Of a stretch of DNA of 29,649 bases, positions 22,724 to 29,649 are shown one piece after another. This DNA is from CAZCYE01 sp964502775 (GTDB taxonomy: Bacteria; Actinomycetota; Acidimicrobiia; IMCC26256; PALSA-555), in the NCBI GenBank assembly GCA_964502775.1, contig CAZCYE010000007.1, positions 1 to 29,649 of the forward strand. The letters run 5' to 3'. Both the position numbers and the translations under genes were made by a program. Position 1 is the first letter of the stretch; each line of letters begins with the position of its first letter. The notes under the pieces were generated by a model. That model was not told where the DNA came from. It saw only the letters and a program-made list of their open reading frames with translations, and made no database searches.

Positions 22724-24265
22724 TCAATCGAGCGGCTCGCACTCCAACGTCACGTCGAGGGCTTGGGCTTGCAGCTCGCGTTGCGTGCGCCGGGACGGTG
22801 CGAGGATCTCCTCGAGGTCACCGGCGAAGAAGGCCTGGAACGCGGAGTCCTTGATCAGCTCGCGCCCGATGCACATGGCGATCTTCGTAGGGGCGCCACC
22901 GGCGAGCGCCGCGGAGATCGCGGCGTTGCGGGTGCTGGCGAAGAGCAGCGCCGCGAACGTCGGGTGGGCCGGTGGTGTGGCGGCATCTCCGGGATCACAC
23001 GAGGAGAACGTCACGGTGGGGTCGACGGCTTCCACGGTCGCGGCCCCGGGGGGCATGAGCGCGGCCCACTCGGTGAGCGCGGCGGCGATCCGCGCCGACG
23101 CGGCGGCGGAGCGTCCCGCCACCGAGACTCGCACACAGCTGGTCCCGGCCCGGTCGTACGCGACCTTGGCATCGCCGTTCCAGCCATCGGCCGCGAGCAG
23201 GGCGTCCAGGAGGTCGATCCGGCTCGCCAACATGACGTAGAGGGAGAACGCGCCGAAGGGCTCAAGGGCATCGCGCGCGCCCTCGTCGGGCCCGCGTTCG
23301 TCGGGCTCGCCCTCGTCGGGAGCGCGTTCATCGGGCCCGAGCATCGGCGTCGGGACCGTGGCGACCGGTTCGGAGCGGAGCAGTCGGTGCGGACTGAGGA
23401 ACGACGAGTCGGTGAGCCGGGGTGTGCGGAACAGCTCGTCGACGGCCCGGTTCCCGCCTCGGCTGCGGATCAACATGACCATCGACATGCCGAGGACGTA
23501 CGGCGCTTGGAACGTGGTGGAGAGCACCTCCCCGGCGCCACCGGGTGTCTCGGGAGCGCCGGCCAAGCCGGCGCTCCCGGCCTCGGCCGCGCGTGTGAAG
23601 CCCCGCTGTGCGGACGAGCCCAGCTCCGCGAGGTACTGGTACATGATGTCGTTGGCGTCACCCTCGATGAGCGCCAGCGTCGCGAACTCGCTTCCGGACC
23701 GAGCGGCCTTGCGCTGGAGCCTGCGGAGGCCGAAGTGCTGGTCCTGGAGCACGTGCGTGAGCTCGTGGGCCAGGGTCACGGCAGTGGCGTCGTCGAGGTT
23801 GCGACCCCTCACGGTCACGCGCCGGGTGCGGCTGTCGTAGAAGGCGCCCACTGCCGTGGCTTCGAGCTCGCTCGAGGTCTCGAGGAGGTCGACGTCGCCG
23901 GCGACGAGGCCGGTGGCCCGGAGCTCGTCCTCGGCTTGGTCCACGAGGGTGCGGGTCTCGGCGTCGGGAGCGTCGGCCGGCAGCAGCCGGCGCCGGAACT
24001 GGCGCTCGGAGAGGAAGTCGACCGGCACCGTCCGCTCGAACCGCAGGCCCCGGAGGCGCTCGACCGCGGTCGCGATGGGTGCCACCTGGGTGTCCCAGCC
24101 CGAGGTGGAGGGCACCCGGTCCGGGCGCGGACGCTTGTGGTCGATCGCCCCCGACGGTGGGACGGCGACGCCCACGATCATCGTCGCGACCACTGCGAGA
24201 CCGGTGAGGCCGGCGAGACCGGTGTGGCCGGCGAGGCGACCTCCGAGCCGCGGCGACCGCGACAC
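22724..24265 (-). CDS. Secreted zinc metalloprotease-like protein (HExxH)
   Basis: The product from GTG 24265 has 513 residues. Residues 15-40 are a hydrophobic signal segment. HELTH at 167-171 is the zinc-binding HExxH motif, and E201 in ALIEGDAND 30 residues further is the expected third ligand, a gluzincin-like spacing. The body is otherwise unlike thermolysin, and I cannot name a family; a comparable actinobacterial group of secreted HExxH proteins of unknown substrate is known. An acidic repeat (PDERAPDEGEPDERGPDEG, about residues 310-328) is encoded by 15-base repeats at 23279-23339. The start lies 11 bases after the upstream membrane protein stop and lacks a strong ribosome binding site, so coupling is likely. 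Confidence 0.82.
   Translation of the reverse strand: MSRSPRLGGRLAGHTGLAGLTGLAVVATMIVGVAVPPSGAIDHKRPRPDRVPSTSGWDTQVAPIATAVERLRGLRFERTVPVDFLSERQFRRRLLPADAPDAETRTLVDQAEDELRATGLVAGDVDLLETSSELEATAVGAFYDSRTRRVTVRGRNLDDATAVTLAHELTHVLQDQHFGLRRLQRKAARSGSEFATLALIEGDANDIMYQYLAELGSSAQRGFTRAAEAGSAGLAGAPETPGGAGEVLSTTFQAPYVLGMSMVMLIRSRGGNRAVDELFRTPRLTDSSFLSPHRLLRSEPVATVPTPMLGPDERAPDEGEPDERGPDEGARDALEPFGAFSLYVMLASRIDLLDALLAADGWNGDAKVAYDRAGTSCVRVSVAGRSAAASARIAAALTEWAALMPPGAATVEAVDPTVTFSSCDPGDAATPPAHPTFAALLFASTRNAAISAALAGGAPTKIAMCIGRELIKDSAFQAFFAGDLEEILAPSRRTQRELQAQALDVTLECEPLD
23279..23339 (-). repeat. 15-base tandem repeats encoding an acidic linker
   Basis: Four imperfect 15-base units (forms such as GGGCCCGCGTTCGTC and GGGCTCGCCCTCGTC) code for the Pro-Asp-Glu repeats of the metalloprotease. 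They keep the frame and probably vary in number. Confidence 0.7.
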
Positions 24266-24276
24266 GCCGGACCCGG

Positions 24277-24876
24277 TCAGGTGCGGCGTCGGCGTGCCCT
24301 CGGTGGAGAGCCGAGCGCCGCGGGCCCGATCGGCTCCGGCGTCGCTTGGGCCCGCGTGACGGTGAAGCCGCGGGCCGCGAGCACCGTGAGCGCCGTCACC
24401 GCGAGCACGATGCCCACGTACGCGACGAACTCGCCGCCGCGTTTGACACCGTCGTAGATGTGCTCGTCGCCGAAGCCGCCGAACTCGTACTTCGCGAAGA
24501 ACAGCGCGATGGTTCCCATCACCGCCGCGGCGGCGATCGCACCGGCGTTGACCAGGCCGAGCACGAGCACCGCCCGCGCCCGGCCGGCGGGCATGTCGGC
24601 GGGCCACTCGAACAGGACGCGCAGAGCCAGCACGAAGCCGAGACCCAGCGCGAGCACGAGCAGGTACTCCCACGCGGCGACGCGGCTGGCGACCTCATCG
24701 ACCCGGGCCCAGAAGTTGACGTCGGAACTGCCCGATGCGCTGATGCAGATCCCCACCACCGTTAGCAGGGACGCCACGAACACCAGCAACGCCACCAGCT
24801 CCAGCAACGGTCGCCAGCGGGCGAGCTGTGGTCCGGAGAAACGTGCCGCGGACGCCGTTCCTGGCTGAACCGGCAT
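24277..24876 (-). CDS. Four-helix membrane protein of unknown function
   Basis: From ATG 24876 the product has 199 residues with four hydrophobic segments: about residues 25-46 (LLELVALLVFVASLLTVVGI), 69-88 (YLLVLALGLGFVLALRVLF), 103-127 (AVLVLGLVNAGAIAAAAVMGTIALFF) and 150-172 (EFVAYVGIVLAVTALTVLAA). The C-terminus is basic (SPPRARRRRT). Between helices 3 and 4 lies a short soluble loop GFGDEHIYDGVKRG. I do not recognise a family. It precedes the metalloprotease gene by 11 bases on the same strand, so a joint role such as membrane tethering or export is possible but unproven. A GGGGGTGGGACC run before the ATG serves as ribosome binding site. Confidence 0.78.
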   Translation of the reverse strand: MPVQPGTASAARFSGPQLARWRPLLELVALLVFVASLLTVVGICISASGSSDVNFWARVDEVASRVAAWEYLLVLALGLGFVLALRVLFEWPADMPAGRARAVLVLGLVNAGAIAAAAVMGTIALFFAKYEFGGFGDEHIYDGVKRGGEFVAYVGIVLAVTALTVLAARGFTVTRAQATPEPIGPAALGSPPRARRRRT

Positions 24877-24920
24877 GGTCCCACCCCCGATATTCCGGCT
24901 ACGTCGAAGCACCGCGCGCC

Positions 24921-24926
24921 ACGCTA
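24921..24926 (-). promoter_or_regulatory. Candidate -10 element of the membrane protein-protease operon
   Basis: TAGCGT on the minus strand lies 44 bases before the ATG at 24876, with no other promoter-like element between the genes at 24877-25016. Confidence 0.35.
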
Positions 24927-25016
24927 GCCGCGACCGTCGTTGGGGACTTCGGCCTCGAGGTCGAAGGATCCTTACGACGGGCGGGATCTGGGTGACGACG
25001 GTCGGCGCCGCGCCAC

Positions 25017-26525
25017 CTACAGGTACTCGTAGACGGCGGTGAGGAATCGCCGGTCGTGCAGGTAGCGAGAGTGGGCGCGCAGTGTGAGGTACGGCATGCG
25101 CCGCTGGGCGTCGACCACGTACCGGTCGAGGTGACCGCCCACGAAGTCGAGTCGGGCATGGAAGTTGACCCACCAGAACCCGGGCGGCTCGCCGATCTCG
25201 TAGCGGGCGAGGCGCGCCGCGCCGTACTCGCGCCCGGTCGCCCGCCGCCGGAAGCCGTGCGACGAGGCCAGGATCTGCGCGCGGATCGCTTCGCCGGGGC
25301 CCACCCGCGTGCGGAAGAAGTAGTCGACCTTGTCGAGTGGCGACCCGAAGGTCACCAGGCCCCGAAGCCGTCGGAACTGCTTCTCCGCGATCGTCCCGGC
25401 GCGCCGCTCCCGCTGGAGCCGGTTGATCGTGTCGTAGGCCACGACGGAGCCCAACGAGTGCCCGGCCAGGTAGACGCCCTGGTACTCATCGAGCAGGGCC
25501 GTCACCGTCGCCGTGGACGACGCGAGGATCTGCTCGCGGGCCTCGTGGAGGTCCGACTTCTCGTCGGCGGTGGTGTACAGCGTGACGTCGCCGAGGGAGT
25601 GGACGAGGAACCCGCGCAGCCACAGGGCCACGACCACGGACACGACGATCCCGGCGAGCTCCCAGGTGAACACACCTCCGCAGATCGCGCTGAGGTAGTC
25701 GGTGAGCCGCGTCTTCCCGCACACCACCTCCACGATCACACCGAGGCCGAACGTGGCCGCGGCGGCGCCCAACGCGGCGAGTGACCAGCGCGCGGTCGCG
25801 TGGGCCTCCACGTCACCGCGCAGGAGCCTCGAGAACGTGCGCGCGGCGACCACCAGCAACACGATGGTGAGGACCATGAGCGCCCCGGTGACGATCAGGT
25901 CGACGTGGGCCAAGACGCCGCTGGGAACTTCGCGCTCGAGCGTTCGACCCAGCGTCTCGAGCGAGTCCCGATAGGTGGCGACGAGCACGAAGGGCGCGAC
26001 GAGCACGAGCACTGCCGCTGGTAGCACCAGCGCTCGGACGAGCTCGCGCCCCATGATGAGCGCCTGGCGGCCCCGGCTCCCGTGCAGGAGTGACGGGTCG
26101 GTGCCCCACGAGCGGAGCGGGGTGAGGCTCGTGCGCACGAGCCACCAGAGCACGCGGGGAAGCTTGAGCCGGCGCTGGCTCAGCGGTGCCCAATAGATCT
26201 CGTACAGGTCGAGCGTCTTGGCTCCCGACCACGCCAGCGGCGTGCGGAAGGTGAGTCGAACGGCCGACACCACATCGGCCCCGAGGTGCACCAGCACGTG
26301 GCGGGGCTTTCGCCTCAGGTTGTCGCCGGCGGCACTCACGATGCCCCGGGTGAGCGCGTCGAGCTGGGAGTAGCGGTCCTGTTGGCCCATGCCGTGCACG
26401 ACGACCAGCGCCACCCGGCGAAGGGAGATGCAGCGCTGGCGCTCGTGCCCGGTGTCCATGGCGCCGGCGTTGTCGCTGCTGCTGCTGCTGCCGCCGCCGG
26501 CCGCCTGTGCTCGCCACCGGATCAT
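25017..26525 (-). CDS. Membrane alpha/beta hydrolase (esterase/lipase-like) with an inserted membrane domain
   Basis: From ATG 26525 the product has 502 residues. VVVHGMGQQDR (41-51) is the first strand with the oxyanion region of an alpha/beta hydrolase, and AGHSLGS (354-360) is the nucleophile elbow with S357. Between them are four hydrophobic helices (about 163-185, 207-229, 248-268 and 290-310), so the membrane domain sits in the middle of the catalytic fold. C-terminal histidines (for example in FVGGHLDRYV) could complete the triad. A start at ATG 26459 would remove the first 22 residues, a low-complexity Gly/Ser run coded by GCT/GCC triplets. I chose 26525 because AGGGGG lies six bases before it and TAGCGT at 26557-26562 fits its promoter. 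Substrate unknown. Confidence 0.83.
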   Translation of the reverse strand: MIRWRAQAAGGGSSSSSDNAGAMDTGHERQRCISLRRVALVVVHGMGQQDRYSQLDALTRGIVSAAGDNLRRKPRHVLVHLGADVVSAVRLTFRTPLAWSGAKTLDLYEIYWAPLSQRRLKLPRVLWWLVRTSLTPLRSWGTDPSLLHGSRGRQALIMGRELVRALVLPAAVLVLVAPFVLVATYRDSLETLGRTLEREVPSGVLAHVDLIVTGALMVLTIVLLVVAARTFSRLLRGDVEAHATARWSLAALGAAAATFGLGVIVEVVCGKTRLTDYLSAICGGVFTWELAGIVVSVVVALWLRGFLVHSLGDVTLYTTADEKSDLHEAREQILASSTATVTALLDEYQGVYLAGHSLGSVVAYDTINRLQRERRAGTIAEKQFRRLRGLVTFGSPLDKVDYFFRTRVGPGEAIRAQILASSHGFRRRATGREYGAARLARYEIGEPPGFWWVNFHARLDFVGGHLDRYVVDAQRRMPYLTLRAHSRYLHDRRFLTAVYEYL

Positions 26526-26556
26526 CGCGCCCCCTGGGTTGGCCGGACGGCCGCGC

Positions 26557-26562
26557 ACGCTA
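26557..26562 (-). promoter_or_regulatory. Candidate -10 element of the hydrolase gene
   Basis: TAGCGT on the minus strand lies 31 bases before the start at 26525, leaving a leader of about 25 bases with the AGGGGG ribosome binding site. Confidence 0.4.
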
Positions 26563-26603
26563 GTGCTCGGGCCGCCGCGCTGTCGGGGGCCACGCGCGGC
26601 GCG

Positions 26604-26615
26604 TACCCTCGGGCT
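26604..26615 (+). promoter_or_regulatory. Leaderless -10 element of the Kelch gene
   Basis: TACCCT (26604-26609) is exactly six bases before the GTG at 26616, with no ribosome binding site. It is 41 bases from the divergent element at 26557-26562. Confidence 0.5.
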
Positions 26616-27617
26616 GTGCTTCGCGCCACGGTCATCGGTCTCGCGCTCGGCGTGTCGATCACGGCCGGGCTCGCGCCCGGCGCGGCGGGCGCGGCAAGTG
26701 GGGTGGCGGGGCCCGATGGGCTGCTCACGGGAGCGTCGAGCACCGACGACGGTGTGCCCATGCCCGAGCCGGGCCGCACCGAGGTCGCCGGCGTGCACTG
26801 GAAGCGCTACGGCCTCGTGGTGGTGGCGGGCGGCCTCACACCGGATGGCCCGTCCACGACCGACCTGGCGCTCCTCGACCTGCGCTCCGAGGAATGGCGC
26901 CTGGGCCCCGAGCTCCCCGGCCCGCGCGACCACGCCGCGCTGGCGATCGTCCGCGGCCGGCTGTACCTGATCGGCGGCTTCGAGCACCATCTGTCCGGGC
27001 CCACGGCCGGCGTGTACCGACTCGACGCCCCCGACGGGCGCTGGGTTCACGACGGTGACCTCCTCCAGCCCCGGGGCGCGCTCGCGGTGGCAGTGGTCCA
27101 GCGCAGGATCGTGGTGATCGGGGGCGCCGACGGGCGCACGACGTTCGCCACGACCGAGATCTACGACCCCCGAACGCATCGCTCCGAGGCGGGACCGAAC
27201 CTCTCGCTGCCGCGCGAGCACCTCGGTGCGGCCGCGATCGGCGACACGGTGTACGCCGTCGGCGGGCGTCCGCCCAATCAGGCCAGCGTGGAGGCACTGG
27301 TGCTCACGCGCGGTGCTCCCGATCCGGATGGTTGGCACGCCGCGCCGAGCCTGACCTTCTCGCGCGGCGGGAACGGAGCAACACGGGTCGCCGGTGTGGT
27401 GTGCACCGCGGGGGGTGAGGAGGCCGCGGGCACGATCGCCCCGATCGAGTGCCTGCGTGACGGGCGCTGGGAGCACGTGGCGGATCTCCGCGTGCCGCGA
27501 CACGGGCTCGCTGTCGTCGGTGTGGGTCGCGTGCTCCATGTGATCGCCGGGGGCCCGCAGCCGGGACTCACGGTGAGTGCCGTGCACGAGACGTTGACAC
27601 TCGCACCCTCGCGGTGA
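26616..27617 (+). CDS. Secreted Kelch-repeat beta-propeller protein
   Basis: The GTG at 26616 gives 333 residues that begin with a signal peptide (VLRATVIGLALGVSITAGLA, cleavage expected near residue 27). The rest consists of Kelch units with the typical GG doublets: VVVAGGLTPDG, RLYLIGGFEHH, RIVVIGGADGR, TVYAVGGRPP, GVVCTAGGEE and LHVIAGGPQ, each about 45-50 residues apart, giving a propeller of six blades. Such proteins bind ligands or modify carbohydrates, but no catalytic Cys/Tyr pair of galactose oxidase is seen, so binding is the safer inference. The stop overlaps the start of the GH3 gene in GTGA, so the two products are co-translated. Confidence 0.87.
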   Translation: MLRATVIGLALGVSITAGLAPGAAGAASGVAGPDGLLTGASSTDDGVPMPEPGRTEVAGVHWKRYGLVVVAGGLTPDGPSTTDLALLDLRSEEWRLGPELPGPRDHAALAIVRGRLYLIGGFEHHLSGPTAGVYRLDAPDGRWVHDGDLLQPRGALAVAVVQRRIVVIGGADGRTTFATTEIYDPRTHRSEAGPNLSLPREHLGAAAIGDTVYAVGGRPPNQASVEALVLTRGAPDPDGWHAAPSLTFSRGGNGATRVAGVVCTAGGEEAAGTIAPIECLRDGRWEHVADLRVPRHGLAVVGVGRVLHVIAGGPQPGLTVSAVHETLTLAPSR

Positions 27618-28810
27618 GCCCGCGTCACACCCGGCGCCGTCGCCGCAGCCGGCGCGCCTGGCGTCGCGGCGCCGCGCTGGGGGCCGCACTGGTGGTCGTG
27701 GGCGCCGCGGTCGTCGTCGCGACCCAGACCGGTGATGGCGATCGTGACGTCACCCGTCGGCGCGTGCCGCGGTCGTCGACCACCTCCTCCACCGAAGCCG
27801 GCTGCGACCAGGACCTGGCGGTGGAGTCCTGGCCCCTCGAGCGGCGCCTGGCGCAGCTCCTCATGGTGGGTGTGGACCCGGCGAACGGCGCGGAGGCGAC
27901 CGCGTTGGCGACGGGCGCCGGCGTGGGCGGGATCTTCGTGGGCCTCGACGCGACCAGGATCTTCACCGACGGCACGCTCACCGAGCTGGCGTCGTTGCCC
28001 GTTCCGCCCCTGGTGGCCGTCGACGAGGAAGGAGGCCGGGTGCAGCGCATCGACGCGCTCGCCGGCCCGATCCTCAGCGCCCGCCGGATGGCCCGGACGA
28101 TGTCGTCGGCCGAGGTGTACGACCTCGCGTTGGAGCGGGGCCAGGCCCTGGCTCGCCTCGGCGTGACCGTGGACTTCGCGCCCGTCGTCGACATCAGTGA
28201 CCAGCCCGACGGCGACGTGATCGGCGATCGCGCGTTCGGGAGCGAGCCGGGTGTGGTGGTCGAGTACGCGGGGGCGTTCGCGCGTGGCTTGCGCGACGGC
28301 GGCGTCGTCCCGGTGCTCAAGCACTTCCCGGGTCACGGTCGGGCCGTGGGGGACTCGCACGAGGCGACCGCGGTGACTCCGACGCTCGACGCGCTGCGCG
28401 CCTCCGATCTCGTGCCCTACGAGGCTCTGGCGACCGATGACCCCGTTGGCGTGATGGTGGGGCATCTCACCGTGCCCGGGCTGACGGCGCCCGATGAGCC
28501 CACGTCGGTGAGCCCCGCCGCGATCGCGCTGCTGCGTACCGAGCTCGGCTACGACGGATTTGTGGTGACCGATGACCTGAGCGGGATGGTGGCCATCACC
28601 GGCTTGTTCGATACGCGCGAAGCCGCGGTGCGAGCGCTGGCGGCCGGCGTCGACATGGCGCTGCTCGTGGGGGGCGCCGACGAGGTGCCGGAGGTGCTCG
28701 CCGCGTTGGGCGACGCGGTGCGGGCGGGGCGCCTCGACGAGGGGGCGGTCGATGCCTCGGTGCGCCGCGTCCTGGCGTTGAAGGGGATCGAGCCGTGCGG
28801 ACCGGCGTGA
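27614..28810 (+). CDS. Glycoside hydrolase family 3, beta-N-acetylhexosaminidase-like (NagZ)
   Basis: This 398-residue protein has an N-terminal basic region and one hydrophobic helix (about residues 19-37), so it is anchored to or exported across the membrane. The GH3 core has VDEEGGRVQR (136-145), the NagZ motif KHFPGHG (236-242) with DSHE (247-250) that carries the catalytic His-Asp pair, and the nucleophile region VVTDDLSG with D320. Family members remove N-acetylglucosamine from muropeptides or chitin-like chains by a two-step mechanism. The GTG start overlaps the Kelch stop. A role in cell-wall turnover or release of extracellular sugars is inferred; substrate specificity cannot be read from this sequence. 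Confidence 0.93.
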   Translation: MSPRHTRRRRRSRRAWRRGAALGAALVVVGAAVVVATQTGDGDRDVTRRRVPRSSTTSSTEAGCDQDLAVESWPLERRLAQLLMVGVDPANGAEATALATGAGVGGIFVGLDATRIFTDGTLTELASLPVPPLVAVDEEGGRVQRIDALAGPILSARRMARTMSSAEVYDLALERGQALARLGVTVDFAPVVDISDQPDGDVIGDRAFGSEPGVVVEYAGAFARGLRDGGVVPVLKHFPGHGRAVGDSHEATAVTPTLDALRASDLVPYEALATDDPVGVMVGHLTVPGLTAPDEPTSVSPAAIALLRTELGYDGFVVTDDLSGMVAITGLFDTREAAVRALAAGVDMALLVGGADEVPEVLAALGDAVRAGRLDEGAVDASVRRVLALKGIEPCGPA

Positions 28811-28988
28811 GCGGTATCGCGGCCCGCCGGTACCGGGCGGCCAGCCGGCGAGGCGACGATTCTTCGCAAAGCGCCCAGCGTCGCGATGACGCGGCAAGGG
28901 CCGCCCCGGCTCGATCTTGGTGACCGCCGTTGGCGCCCTGGGTATCGAGTGGCTGGGGTGCCGTGCTCTGGGCAAGAATGGGCCACTC

Positions 28989-29648
28989 ATGGCTGTCGAG
29001 TCCCGCGATTCCGCGTCCTTGAAGCCGGCCGAGCTCGATGAGCTCGGCCAACTGGTCAAGGGCGTGGGGCTCCCCCTGGCCGACGAGCAGCTCGACCGTC
29101 ACCTGGAGCAGTTCCCGCTGGTGGCGCTCAGCGACCAGGACAAGGTTCGCACCGGGTTCCTGTTCGGTTCCCTCGAGCGCATCGGCGGTACGCCGTGCAT
29201 CCTCTGGGGCCTGGGGGCGGTCGCCAAGAATCGCAGCGCCCGGACCGACCTCGAAGGTCTCGTGGGCGAGCTCTACCGGCGGGCGGCGATCTCGTTCCCC
29301 GACGAGGACGTGCTCGTGGCCGGCCGCATCGCGCACCCCGCGGTGTACGCGATGTTGGGATCGCTCAGCGACGTGTGCCCGCGGCCCAAGTACACGCCCA
29401 ACGGCGAAGAGCGTGCGTGGGGTCGGCGGTTGGCGCGCCGCTTCGGTTGCGACGCTCGTTACGACGACCGCCGCTTCCGGGTGAAGGGCGCGGGCGGATC
29501 GGAGCCGGTGCTCGATGCCCGCCACGTGAAGCTCGGGGGCAAGACTGCCGCCGAGATGCTCGGCACCGTGCGGCCGGAGAAGGGCGAGGCCGTCATCGTC
29601 TACGGCTGGGCGATGGCCGAGTCGCTCGCCCGCGGCATCGGCGGCTAG
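28989..29648 (+). CDS. Unknown protein, 219 residues
   Basis: From ATG 28989 the product starts MAVESRDSASLKPAELDEL and has 219 residues ending MAESLARGIGG. It is soluble with no signal or membrane segment. A helical N-terminal part with KTGFLFGSLERIGG-like sequence (here KVRTGFLFGSLERIGGTP) is followed by ILWGLGAVAKN, an acidic helix, and a strand-rich C-terminus (DARYDDRRFRVKGAG, DARHVKLGGKTAAEML, GEAVIVYGWAMAE). I do not recognise it. The frame is open upstream to 28917, but the ATG is preferred because the longer N-terminus is poor in features. It stands 178 bases after the GH3 gene and ends one base before the window does. Confidence 0.72.
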   Translation: MAVESRDSASLKPAELDELGQLVKGVGLPLADEQLDRHLEQFPLVALSDQDKVRTGFLFGSLERIGGTPCILWGLGAVAKNRSARTDLEGLVGELYRRAAISFPDEDVLVAGRIAHPAVYAMLGSLSDVCPRPKYTPNGEERAWGRRLARRFGCDARYDDRRFRVKGAGGSEPVLDARHVKLGGKTAAEMLGTVRPEKGEAVIVYGWAMAESLARGIGG

Positions 29649-29649
29649 T

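Noticed and set aside
26472..26500. GCT/GCC trinucleotide run as a regulatory microsatellite
   Set aside because: It encodes the Ser/Gly-rich N-terminus of the hydrolase in frame and is short.
28820..28860. Palindromic GC-rich bases after the GH3 gene as a terminator
   Set aside because: CCGGTACCGG and its flanks could pair, but there is no T-tract and GC-rich self-complementarity is common in this genome.

Overview
The window is high-GC DNA with gene-dense, short-intergenic layout, frequent GTG starts and GTGA/ATGA overlaps, and a recurring TAnnnT -10 element placed six bases before the start codon. With the protein families seen (DUF6629, DUF4202, small basic proteins, a CspA-type cold shock protein, a DesA3-like desaturase) this points to an actinobacterium, possibly of the Acidimicrobiia; that placement is inference. 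No rRNA, tRNA, phage, transposon or CRISPR array was seen. Three runs of exactly 100 N show that this is a scaffolded draft assembly, and two of them are flanked by the same 55 bases on both sides, so they are unmerged contig overlaps rather than missing sequence.

Layout. 1-1190: the end of an unknown gene, an orphan ribbon-helix-helix antitoxin followed by a 13-codon toxin stub, and an intact VapBC-type toxin-antitoxin pair with a palindromic operator. 1245-7946: small membrane and secreted proteins, a membrane acyl desaturase, a MacB/LolD-type ABC permease-ATPase pair, a SnoaL-like protein, an AI-2E family membrane protein and an RDD protein. 7965-17854: a polyamine locus, the most coherent system here. 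It has a class-III aminotransferase, a PuuB-like FAD oxidoreductase, a second (glutamate-semialdehyde-type) aminotransferase coupled to a gamma-aminobutyraldehyde-type dehydrogenase, and a divergent spermidine/putrescine ABC importer (PotA-PotD-PotB-PotC). 17898-18688: three small genes including cold shock protein. 19058-22667: mostly uncharacterised genes (PH-like membrane protein, DUF6629, an unknown 395-residue protein, DUF4202, a small membrane protein). 22724-26525: a secreted HExxH metalloprotease, a four-helix membrane protein and an alpha/beta hydrolase interrupted by membrane helices. 26616-29648: a secreted Kelch protein coupled to a GH3 beta-N-acetylhexosaminidase, and a final unknown protein.

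How the genes work together. PotABCD would import putrescine or spermidine; transamination or FAD-dependent oxidation of the amine would give an aminoaldehyde; the dehydrogenase would make GABA or a related amino acid; the second aminotransferase could remove the remaining amine. No regulator gene is present, but a 10-base perfect palindrome sits between candidate -35 and -10 elements of the catabolic operon. The Kelch-GH3 and protease genes suggest envelope or extracellular turnover. I found no clearly unprecedented system. The strongest leads are the polyamine locus with its putative operator, the recurrent leaderless promoter architecture, the back-to-back promoters at 20584-20596, the membrane-split hydrolase, and two conserved-looking proteins I do not recognise.
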